7,173 bases of DNA from Nonomuraea candida (GCF_000725485.1 NZ_JOAG01000096.1:1-7173), one strand, 5' to 3'; counted from the first letter of the stretch, positions 1-6,074 are shown. The notes: generated by a model from the letters alone, not told the origin. A program made the numbers and translations.

Positions 1-594
1 CTTGGCCCGTTCGGCAGCTTCGGCCTGGGCGCGGGCGACGGCCAGGTCCTTGGTCAGGGCGCGGTTGGTCTTGTCCAGCTCGCGGTTGGTCTTCAGCAGT
101 TGCTCGGCGCGCTGCCATTCCTGCTCTTGCTGCTGCTGGGCGTGGGGGGCGGCAGCGGTCTTCTCCACGGCCTTGGTCTCGGCGGCCGCGCGGGCGGCCT
201 CGTGCTCGACGACCCGGGTCCAGGCGGCATTCACCTGCCGCTCACGCTCGGCGTCGGCGTCACGCGCCATCCTCTCGGCGACGCGCTTGGCCTCCATGGC
301 CTGTTCACGCTCACGCTGGGCGGCGGCCGCCGCCCGTACGGCGCGCTCGCGCTCGGCTTCGGCGGCGGCCGCCTTGGACAGCGCGTCCGCGGCCGTCTGC
401 TCCGCCTCCCGGACCCGGGCCACCGCGCCGTCTCGGACGGCGGCCAGGGCCTCGCTGTGGCCCTGCAGCGCCCGCTGGAGATCGGCCAGGGTGCCGCCGA
501 GCGCGGTGGTCACGGCCAGCACCGGGGCGGCGGCCGCGTCGAACAGGTCCAGCGCGCCGTCGACGCCGGCGGCGTGCGCGGCCCGGCGCTCGCA
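1..594 (-). CDS. Coiled-coil KfrA-like protein, partial at both ends
   Basis: Read leftward in the frame whose codons begin at position 1, this stretch is open without a stop from 618 to the window edge and has the composition of a long alpha-helical coiled coil: many Ala, Glu, Arg and Gln, with runs such as AERERAVRAAAAQREREQ and later LLKTNRELDKTNRALTKD. Long Ala/Glu/Arg coiled coils of this kind are typical of KfrA-like plasmid partition or DNA-binding proteins, which carry an N-terminal helix-turn-helix. That domain is missing here. No ATG or GTG lies in frame before the GTG at 522, yet convincing coding continues upstream to about 594, where the sequence turns abruptly AT-rich. This suggests the 5' end was lost by recombination; the 3' end lies beyond position 1. 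A chromosome-partition or generic coiled-coil protein is the alternative. Reading frame: confident. Exact family: tentative. Confidence 0.6.
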
Positions 595-834
595 TAATAA
601 AAATGAGTTACAGGATTTCAGATAACAAAACTAATTGATCTTGGTTGCATGATCGTCAAAATTGCAGCTTCCAGACGCCCAGAGACGACCGTTGACGCCT
701 GACGTGCTCCCCTTGGATTCGGGGGACTCATCTCGGGCGGGCAGCAGGGGGTGTCGTGCGCGCACGCGTGGGTCTGTCGGAGAAGTCGGAGAACGCCCGA
801 TCGTCCCGCCGTGGATCACTGCCGGGAGTGCCGG
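595..834. other. AT-rich break and gene-poor spacer
   Basis: Bases 595-665 are markedly AT-rich in a GC-rich window, and the coiled-coil frame loses its coding character exactly there. The rest, to the end of the MobC-like gene at 835, contains only a 62-codon leftward frame (631-819) with no ribosome binding site and no recognisable motif. The AT-rich part includes GTTA and TAAC half-sites 12 bases apart (608-627). It may be a promoter, but its position at the truncation point makes a recombination junction more likely. Confidence 0.4.
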
Positions 835-1509
835 TCAGCGTCGCGGGGCGAGCCGGTCGAGGCCTCCGGGATGGGCGTGTCCGAGCGCGACGACGGCGCG
901 TACGAGGGCGTCGTACAGGCGGTGGTGGTTCCAGTGCTGAGCGGCCACCGTGGTGCTGTCGTCCTCCAGTTGGCGGGCGAGCGTGTCGAGCTGCGTCATC
1001 CACGCGCGGGCTGTGTCGGGCGTCGACGTCGCCGGCGCGATGGCGGCCGCGGGCTGTTGCGGGACCGCCGCGGTGGTGGCCGGCGGGGCGGCCGGAGCGC
1101 GCGAGACTCGCAGCGTGGCGGGGCGCGCACGCTGGCCCCGGGCCCGGCGCGACAGGTTGATGAACTCCTCCGCCGCCTCCTCCAGGGCCTCGTGCATGGC
1201 GAAGAGGGCGCCGGCCAGCTCGCTGGAGTCGATGCCGTGCGCGGCGCGTAGGCGCCTCAGGTCGGCCTGCATGGCGAACAGCCGGAAGCACGCCTCGCGC
1301 GCGTCGACGGGCAACTCGTCGCGCGCGGCCGCCAGCGCGGCGGCGCTCACGTACCCGGCCAGCGTCTGCCCGTGGCGCGTGGCGGCCGTCTCCAGCACGC
1401 CGTGCTCGGCGTCGGACAGGCGCACGTTGACGCGCTTCTCGCGCTGGCCCTGGCCGCGTTCGCGGGTCCTCCGGCGGCGTGCTGATGGCGGTTGCTCGGC
1501 GTCGGCCAC
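835..1509 (-). CDS. MobC-like ribbon-helix-helix mobilisation protein
   Basis: A 224-residue protein. The GTG start at 1509 was chosen because a perfect AGGAGG (1515-1520) stands 5 bases upstream; longer in-frame starts lack this and would run through the repeats at 1622-1681. Residues 10-26 are very basic. Residues 26-62 look like a ribbon-helix-helix fold: a short strand RVNVRLS, then a helix (DAEHGVLETAATRHG), then a second helix (TLAGYVSAAALAAAR). A conserved-looking helical stretch follows (about 63-125), then an Ala/Pro-rich linker and a short C-terminal helical region. This plan matches MobC-type relaxosome accessory proteins, which bind at oriT and help the relaxase nick. No relaxase gene follows downstream in the window, so a plain RHH regulator is the alternative. 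The upstream repeats are likely operator or oriT sites. Confidence 0.62.
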   Translation of the reverse strand: MADAEQPPSARRRRTRERGQGQREKRVNVRLSDAEHGVLETAATRHGQTLAGYVSAAALAAARDELPVDAREACFRLFAMQADLRRLRAAHGIDSSELAGALFAMHEALEEAAEEFINLSRRARGQRARPATLRVSRAPAAPPATTAAVPQQPAAAIAPATSTPDTARAWMTQLDTLARQLEDDSTTVAAQHWNHHRLYDALVRAVVALGHAHPGGLDRLAPRR

Positions 1510-1524
1510 GTGCGCCTCCTGGCG

Positions 1525-1562
1525 TTTGGGGAACCCAAAACCATAACTTGCTCCGCCGCAAG
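1525..1562. promoter_or_regulatory. Two small inverted repeats before the MobC-like gene
   Basis: TTTGGG-gaa-CCCAAA (1525-1539) and CTTGC-tccgcc-GCAAG (1547-1562) are perfect short inverted repeats, separated by 7 AT-rich bases. They lie between the start codon region of the RHH gene and its upstream iteron-like repeats. Relaxosome accessory genes are commonly adjacent to oriT, and oriT regions carry such small hairpins near the nick site, so this is a candidate oriT or an autoregulatory operator. No known nic consensus was recognised. Confidence 0.4.
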
Positions 1563-1621
1563 GGCAGGCGAAAGATGCCTTGGTGTGCAGGGCGAACGCG
1601 GGCCGCGGGCATGATGTTGAG

Positions 1622-1681
1622 CGACACGGAATGTCAGTGGCAAACGACAACGGATGACAGTCGGCGCGACACCGATGTCAG
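1622..1681 (+). repeat. Three iteron-like direct repeats
   Basis: Three related units follow each other: CGACACGGAATGTCAG (1622-1637), CGACAACGGATGACAG (1645-1660) and CGACACCGATGTCAG (1667-1681). Unit starts are 23 and 22 bases apart, about two helical turns, so bound proteins would sit on the same face of the DNA. Units 1 and 3 also contain the inverted half-sites GACA and TGTC. They lie 113-172 bases upstream of the RHH gene start. An operator for that protein, an oriT component or replication iterons would all fit. Confidence 0.6.
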
Positions 1682-2242
1682 CAAGATCTCTCACGCTTGG
1701 TAGCGAAACCTCGCGTGCTCCGGGACGGCGTCTCACCAGGGTCAATCCAGACCCCTTCAGCCCGGCCGGGATCTCGGTGAGCTATGCGTAACTGGCATAG
1801 AACATTCCGTCATATTTGCGGGCTATTCCGCTAGGCCTTCCCCTTCTGGTGAGAACCGGGCGCACGATGGCATGCTGAGCTTCCCCCCGAGGACGGAAGC
1901 CGGGAACAGGAGCCGGCGAGGCGAGGGTCCTTCCAGCGCCCGAGGGCAGCTCCAGGGAGCCCCGCGTCAAGATCCTCGCAATGGTGTCCACGTTGCTGGC
2001 GGCCATCGCCCTGCCCCAACGCCAACCAATGCACCTACTACAACTACGGAAGCGGCGCGGGAGGTTACCCCGGAGGAGGGGGTCGCGGGTAACTTCGCCA
2101 GAATGCCTCACCCGGTGGGACCCGGCCAGTATCGCCAGGCACACCCCTGCCCCGTCCACCAGCAGCTCCCCTCCTGTCATCACCGAACCGGGAACGGTAA
2201 GACCGAAAAGTCCGGCGGAAAAAGAGAAAAGGAAGTACGTTC
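1682..2242. other. Gene-poor region with coding remnants
   Basis: No complete gene can be defended in these 561 bases. A leftward frame (2183-1782, 133 codons) is open and has high G/C third positions in its middle (about 2005-1940), but it has no clear ribosome binding site and no recognised motif. On the + strand, 2012-2092 reads as a Cys/Tyr/Gly-rich tail (CPNANQCTYYNYGSG, then Gly-rich) with good third-position bias but no start in frame. A perfect inverted repeat, CTATGC-gtaactg-GCATAG, lies at 1782-1800 in a locally AT-richer patch. This looks like decayed DNA between functional genes. Confidence 0.35.
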
Positions 2243-2584
2243 ATGTCGAGACGATCATGGCAGGCCGGAGCGGCCGCCCTAATCGCTGTTCCCCTGACAC
2301 TCGTGTTCGGTGTTCCCGCGCACGCTGATGACTGCCTCAATGGCCAAGTCTGCGTATGGAGCCAGACGGACTATAACGGCGAAATGCAGGTTATTCCTGC
2401 TCAGATCGGTGAATGCCAGGAACTGTCACTTTCCCAGGGCGCCCTGTCCGGGAAGAACCGCTCCGAGCGCCGCAGCTACTTGCTGTTCTCCGACACCAAC
2501 TGTCTGGTGCTGGTCGGAACTCTGCTGACCAACCAGGATGACCCCGACTTCGGCACAGCGGTCCACTCCGTATTCGGCACCTGA
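2243..2584 (+). CDS. Secreted peptidase inhibitor family I36 protein
   Basis: A 113-residue protein with an ideal start: AAGGAAG ends 7 bases before ATG. Residues 1-28 form a Sec signal peptide (basic MSRR, hydrophobic core, cleavage after AHA). The mature 85 residues begin DDCLNGQVCVWSQTDYNGEM, the hallmark opening of the I36 family, whose best-known member is the Streptomyces metalloprotease inhibitor SMPI with a beta-gamma-crystallin-like fold. Four cysteines (C31, C37, C58, C87) could form the two disulfides of that fold. The protein should act outside the cell; inhibition of a metalloprotease is inferred from the family, and many I36 members are untested. It stands alone between a gene-poor stretch and a transposase remnant, so it may be cargo. 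No strong terminator was seen after the stop. Confidence 0.85.
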   Translation: MSRRSWQAGAAALIAVPLTLVFGVPAHADDCLNGQVCVWSQTDYNGEMQVIPAQIGECQELSLSQGALSGKNRSERRSYLLFSDTNCLVLVGTLLTNQDDPDFGTAVHSVFGT

Positions 2585-2602
2585 CCCGCGCAATCGTCAC
2601 AT

Positions 2603-3043
2603 CTAGTGATCTGGTGCGGATCGTCGACCTGTCCGACCTTGTCGGCCCCCAGACCAAGTATGGCCGAAGGGGGACAGGCGGTTGACAAAAGAGAGATATC
2701 GAGCACAGCGACCTGCGGAAACACGCTGCTGATCGCCAGCTCCCGCCCTGGGTTCGGCTGCGGCGGCGCGGGCGGCGGCCCGGTCGTCCAGCGGCCCATA
2801 CAGCTTCCCGGCGGCGTCGCGCGGGCCTTCGGTGTAGCCCGGCAGGGTGCACAGCAGCGTCTGGTCGATGGTGCGGTGCAGCCGTTCGATCTTGCCCTTG
2901 CGGTGCGGCTGGTAGCTGGGCAGGCGATGGGAGGTGACGCACAGGGCGGCGAACACGTCGCGCACCGCGGTGGCGGCGAACTCCAGCCCGCGGTCGATAC
3001 GGTAGCCGTACGGGCCGCGCGCTGGGTCGTAGACCAGCGCCAT
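2603..3043 (-). pseudogene. DDE transposase fragment, Mu/TnsB-like integrase core
   Basis: The leftward frame encodes part of a retroviral-integrase-type catalytic core. From the codon at 3043, residue 17 is the Asp of IDRGLEFAA and residue 53 is the Glu of HRKGKIERLHRT, exactly D-X35-E. The stretch LPGYTEGPRDAAGKLYGP that follows is characteristic of actinobacterial transposases with a Mu-type C-terminal domain. The first catalytic Asp, the N-terminal DNA-binding domains and the C-terminal domain are absent. Recognisable homology ends near residue 90 (about 2770); the remaining frame to 2603 is unlike a transposase. Upstream, the frame meets a stop at 3066-3068. It is therefore an inactive fragment, probably left by rearrangement. 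No terminal inverted repeats were found. Confidence 0.75.
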
Positions 3044-3048
3044 CCGCA

Positions 3049-3352
3049 GTGGCGTGGAACAGCATCATGGAGCGCGTCCTCGATGGTCACGAAGATCTCC
3101 CCGAACGGGAGGACAACGCGATCATTACGCTGGTCGGCCTTGGCGCCGGCATTGAACTCAGTGATCCCGACGCCCCGTGGCTCTACCAAGAGGGGGGCAG
3201 CATCGTGTCGCCGCTCAGCTCGATCAGGGGGTTCGCGAGACCATTGTGCAGCGGCTGGAGCTACTCGACCCGGTCACCGGTCGGCCTGTCATATAGCGTT
3301 ATTGACATTTCTTGTCGCGAAGCACTGTCACGATCCTGTCGCCCAACACATG
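3049..3352. other. Unassigned spacer open on both strands
   Basis: Between the transposase fragment and the terminator both strands are open over roughly 3050-3260 with moderately high G/C third positions. The + strand reads MERVLDGHEDLPEREDNAII from 3067. The - strand reads VVLPFGEIFVTIEDALHDA. Neither has a ribosome binding site or a family that can be named, and strand choice is not possible by eye. From about 3290 the sequence is less GC-rich and appears non-coding. Confidence 0.3.
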
Positions 3353-3380
3353 AAAAACCCCGGCGGTTTTGGCCGGGGTT
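3353..3380 (-). terminator. Intrinsic terminator for leftward transcription
   Basis: AACCCCGGC (3356-3364) and GCCGGGGTT (3372-3380) form a perfect 9-bp GC-rich stem with a 7-base loop. Read on the - strand the stem is followed by a T run (3357-3353 on the + strand is AAAAA). It lies about 100 bases downstream of the broken leftward gene ending at 3476 and would stop its transcript before the transposase fragment. Confidence 0.75.
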
Positions 3381-3475
3381 GCCGCGTATCGCGTGTCGAT
3401 ACCTTAGCACTGGATTTGATCTTGGGCTCTTGATCATCTGTCGATCAGGAGGTCGTTAACGTCCATCTTGCTGCT

Positions 3476-3902
3476 TCACTTCTTCAAGATCGTTCGTGGG
3501 TTCTGTCTTTCGGTAGCTGGGCTTTCCTCTTCTGCTTCTGGGGCAATGATCGTCGGGAGAGTTGGCCGTCGCTTGGCGGCGTCACGGAGCCGGTGACGTC
3601 GGCGGGCACGTCGGCCAGCCGGGGCGGTCTCCAGCTCGCCGAGCATGATGGCGGCTTCGGCGAGCGCGGCGGCCAGGCGCTGGCGGGGCGTTCCAGGCGA
3701 TGCCCGGGTGACCGGCGGCCGCTGGCGATCCGGCTGACAATCCGGTCGGCAGGCGCTCCCCACGGCGGATTCGCCGCCACCGATGTTCGTCCCAGGCTCG
3801 CGCTGCCCCGTCCGCAGCCAAATTCAAGGGGTCAAACAGCCACAAGAAGTAAGCGAACGGGGGACCGAGCAGAGGGCTGTGCCGAGAAGGCTTCCGCCGT
3901 CA
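3476..3902 (-). pseudogene. Frameshifted hypothetical protein
   Basis: Two leftward frames look like the two halves of one protein. The upstream half (from a TTG at 3845, open back to a stop at 3900-3902) reads WLFDPLNLAADGAARAWDEH then RWRRIRRGERLPTGLSAGSP. Near 3690 its coding character stops and the next frame continues as TPRQRLAAALAEAAIMLGEL followed by an Arg-rich region and an acidic tail, ending at the TGA 3476-3478. A one-base insertion or deletion around 3680-3710 would join them. The short hydrophobic start (FAYFLWLFDPLN) followed by charged helices suggests a small protein with a membrane-proximal N-terminus, perhaps itself truncated. No family was recognised. A terminator lies 96 bases downstream. 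A sequencing error rather than true decay cannot be excluded. Confidence 0.45.
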
Positions 3903-4053
3903 TTGTGAGAGTGGGGAAACCTATGAGGCCCGGGATTGGCCTGATCAACGCAGTCCGGAGCCGTCGATCCGCGAGGCAGCCGCAAACCTGGTCGGGCCGC
4001 ACGGCAGTCCCTCTCCTCAGCGCACCACCTCCAACGAAGGAGAGTCCACGACC

Positions 4054-4344
4054 ATGACATCCAGGAAAACTTCGATCGCCATCGTGACCGCCACGTTCCT
4101 GGCGGCCTCTGCGCTCGCCGCGGCTCCCGCGTACGCGCTCACCACGGTCACGTGCGACGTGGCCAACGAGCTGGACCCCCTCGGCACCGCCGTCGTAGGT
4201 CTGGGCCACTGTGATCCCGCCACCGTCAGCACGTACTTCGACGCCTTCATCCAAAGCCGCGCCACCGGCGAGCGCTGGCGCTGCGGGATAGTTGCGGTCG
4301 TGGGCGCGACCGAAACCAACGGGGCTGAGTGCATCCGAGCCTGA
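4054..4344 (+). CDS. Small secreted four-cysteine protein, unknown function
   Basis: A 96-residue protein preceded by AAGGAG (4037-4042), 11 bases from the ATG. Residues 1-28 are a textbook signal peptide: MTSRK, a hydrophobic core, and APAYA as cleavage site. The mature 68 residues contain four cysteines (C34, C53, C77, C93), suggesting two disulfide bonds in an extracellular protein; ATGERWRCGIVAVVG is the most distinctive stretch. No family was recognised. It is not an obvious I36 inhibitor because the paired-cysteine opening of that family is absent. It stands alone, with a broken leftward gene before it and the recombinase operon 164 bases after it. An antimicrobial, inhibitor or surface role would be guesswork. 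Confidence 0.7.
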   Translation: MTSRKTSIAIVTATFLAASALAAAPAYALTTVTCDVANELDPLGTAVVGLGHCDPATVSTYFDAFIQSRATGERWRCGIVAVVGATETNGAECIRA

Positions 4345-4447
4345 CACCCCCAGCGGGAATGAGAAATAACCCACGAGTTCGTCGACTGGTTGAGCGTTGC
4401 CGTAGCCGCAGGACCTGGGCTTACTTCCTGGGATCCCTGGTTCTTTT

Positions 4448-4476
4448 GAGATTGATGAGATTTCAGAGATTCTGAA
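4448..4476. promoter_or_regulatory. Triplicated GAGATT and inverted repeat before the recombinase
   Basis: GAGATT occurs three times at an exact 9-base period (4448, 4457, 4466), and TTCAGA-gat-TCTGAA (4462-4476) is a perfect inverted repeat overlapping the last two copies. The patch is AT-rich and ends 32 bases before the recombinase ATG. It is well placed to be an operator for the downstream HTH protein or an arm site for the recombinase. No clear -35/-10 pair was identified. Confidence 0.5.
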
Positions 4477-4508
4477 GGTCTATCGTCCTCATCGTTCGTC
4501 TTGCACAG

Positions 4509-5609
4509 ATGGCGAAGACGAGGAGGCCGGAGTTGGCGCTGGCGGCGGTGCGGGATCTTCGTGTGGCGCGAGCCCCGGCGACTCCGGACGATCTGGATGC
4601 GCTGGAGACCGACGTCCTGGCCGGATTCGTGCTCGCTCGCGCCGCGGCGGGGTTGTCGGACGGGACGATCAGCTCGGATGTGATGCACCTGGAGCAGGCG
4701 CGGACCTGGTTCGGGCGGCCGTTGTGGGACATGGAACCAGCCGATGCCGATGCGTACTTCGGCAAGGTGCTGCGCGACACGGCCAGGGGCACGCGGCTGT
4801 CGCGCGCCCAGGCGATCAGGACGTTCTTCCTGTTCCTGGAGCTGCGCCACAAGGTCGAGATCCACCAGATGACCGGCCGGGTTGTCGAGTGCCCGATCGA
4901 TGAGATGAACCGGCCGCGTGGCCACCAGCAGGCCAAGATTCGGATCCCACCAACTGCCGATCAGGTCGGACGCCTGTTCGCCGGCTGGCGGGAGGAGCTG
5001 GCGACCTGCCGGAAGTTCGCCCCGGCCGCGCGGAACTACACGGCCTGCCGGTTGATGGCCGACGTCGGGTTACGGGTCAACGAGGCCTGCAAGCTGGACC
5101 TGCCCGACATCAAGTGGGAGCTGGGACGCTTCGGCAAGCTCCACGTCCGTCTCGGGAAAGGCGCACGCGGGTCGGGCCCGCGCGAGCGGATGGTCCCTCT
5201 GATCAACAACGCGGGCGGGACACTCCGCTGGTTCGTCGAAGACGTGTGGGGTCAGTTCGGCGACGATCACACCCGGCCCGGCGTTCCGCTGCTGCTCTCC
5301 GAGCGCAAGAACGTCGACGGGAGCGCGGCACGAGTCGGGGACGAGACGATCCGCGCCGCACTGGCCAGGGCCGCCGTGGCGCATCTGCCGGACTGGCCGG
5401 ACATCGTCACCCCGCACGTCCTGCGGCACTTCTGCGCCTCCCAGCTCTATGCCTCCGGCATGGACCTGGTCGCGATCCAGGAGGTCCTGGGCCATGCCTG
5501 GATCGCGACCACCATGAGATACGTGCACGTCACCGGCACCCACATCGAAGATGCCTGGATCGCCGGACAGCAACGCGCCGCCACCCGGTTGGAAGGACTA
5601 CGGCGATGA
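4509..5609 (+). CDS. Tyrosine recombinase / integrase, intact
   Basis: A 366-residue site-specific recombinase with a complete catalytic set: R189 (GLRVNEACKL), K217 (RLGKGAR), H303 and R306 (TPHVLRHF), H329 (VLGHAW) and the nucleophile Y338 (TMRYVHV). Residues 30-130 form the helical SAM-like core-binding domain, and about 150-345 the catalytic domain. The enzyme cuts and rejoins DNA at specific sites through a covalent 3'-phosphotyrosine, either moving an element or resolving DNA. ATG 4509 is the only start after an in-frame stop at 4473-4475, but no good Shine-Dalgarno precedes it, so translation may be weak or leaderless. It overlaps the next gene by ATGA. Length and partner gene resemble stand-alone actinobacterial integrase-HTH pairs rather than the large phage integrases. 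Its attachment site is unknown; no tRNA gene is adjacent. Confidence 0.92.
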   Translation: MAKTRRPELALAAVRDLRVARAPATPDDLDALETDVLAGFVLARAAAGLSDGTISSDVMHLEQARTWFGRPLWDMEPADADAYFGKVLRDTARGTRLSRAQAIRTFFLFLELRHKVEIHQMTGRVVECPIDEMNRPRGHQQAKIRIPPTADQVGRLFAGWREELATCRKFAPAARNYTACRLMADVGLRVNEACKLDLPDIKWELGRFGKLHVRLGKGARGSGPRERMVPLINNAGGTLRWFVEDVWGQFGDDHTRPGVPLLLSERKNVDGSAARVGDETIRAALARAAVAHLPDWPDIVTPHVLRHFCASQLYASGMDLVAIQEVLGHAWIATTMRYVHVTGTHIEDAWIAGQQRAATRLEGLRR

Positions 5610-5926
5610 AGTGGAACCTGCGGCTCGCGGCCGCCAACCGCGGCATCTGGAAGGCCAGCGAGCTTCAGCGGATGCTCGCCGAGCACGGCCTCATCGTCAG
5701 CGCCGGGAAGATGTCCGGGCTCTGGTCGGGCGAGCCCGCCAGCATCAAACTCGACGACCTCAACATCATCTGCGCCGTCCTCGGCTGCGGAGTCGATGAA
5801 CTGCTCATCCCTCAGCCGGAGAAGGTCCAGCGAGTCAACGAGCAGCAGGACCTCCCGGTTGCAGCCTCGGCGAGTCCGGCCGTGACACCCCGGCGCAAGG
5901 ACGGGCGAACACTGCCACCCACCTGA
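5606..5926 (+). CDS. Small XRE-type helix-turn-helix regulator
   Basis: A 106-residue protein translated from an ATG that overlaps the recombinase stop (ATGA), with AAGGA 8 bases upstream. Residues 5-68 form a Cro/C1-type HTH domain: ASELQRMLAEHG then VSAGKMSGLWSG as the recognition region, followed by LDDLNIICAVLGCGVDELL, the closing helices typical of this family. The C-terminal 35 residues are polar and Pro-rich, probably disordered. Tight coupling to the recombinase implies a joint job: control of the operon, or action as a directionality or accessory factor in recombination. Palindromes at 4462-4476 and 6030-6074 are possible targets. After the TGA the same frame stays open for 50 more codons and its first 20 residues look protein-like. 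Confidence 0.85.
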   Translation: MKWNLRLAAANRGIWKASELQRMLAEHGLIVSAGKMSGLWSGEPASIKLDDLNIICAVLGCGVDELLIPQPEKVQRVNEQQDLPVAASASPAVTPRRKDGRTLPPT

Positions 5927-6029
5927 TCCGTTGAGCTACATCTCACCGAAGAAACCGGCCGCGAGCTGCGTCGGCTGCTTCGCCTGGGGAGTGCTCCCTT
6001 TCTCCCGGACCTCCAACAAGGGTCGGAAG

Positions 6030-6074
6030 AAACATGTTTTGTAACCGATCGGCTACTGAATGGTATGTCATACC
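6030..6074. promoter_or_regulatory. Three consecutive palindromes, candidate operator or att core
   Basis: AAACATGTTT (6030-6039) is a perfect 10-base palindrome. GTAACCGATCGGCTAC (6041-6056) matches its own reverse complement at 14 of 16 positions. GGTATG-t-CATACC (6062-6074) is a perfect 6-1-6 inverted repeat. Together they fill 45 bases, with centres about 14 and 20 bases apart. Such clustering is typical of dimeric regulator sites or recombinase core sites. They lie 104-148 bases after the HTH gene. Confidence 0.5.

Noticed and set aside
2..625. Long + strand frames opposite the coiled-coil gene
   Set aside because: Their Ser/Arg/Cys-rich sequence is what the complement of an Ala/Glu/Arg coiled coil gives; the - strand frame has the natural composition.
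631..819. 62-codon - strand frame ending GSCNFDDHATKIN
   Set aside because: No ribosome binding site, Pro/Arg/Ser-rich start without third-position bias, and no known motif. Only the AT-rich tail looks protein-like.
1510..1650. N-terminal extension of the MobC-like protein to an ATG at 1650
   Set aside because: It would translate through the hairpins and repeats, while AGGAGG is perfectly placed for GTG 1509.
1782..2183. 133-codon - strand frame
   Set aside because: Parts have good third-position bias, but there is no start signal or family and it ends inside an inverted repeat; kept only as a possible remnant.
3302..3330. TTGACA as a promoter -35
   Set aside because: No acceptable -10 hexamer lies 16-19 bases downstream and no gene follows on the + strand.
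3049..3459. 136-codon + strand frame containing HEDLPEREDNAIITLVG
   Set aside because: The opposite strand is equally open and equally protein-like, there is no ribosome binding site, and the frame runs through the terminator hairpin.
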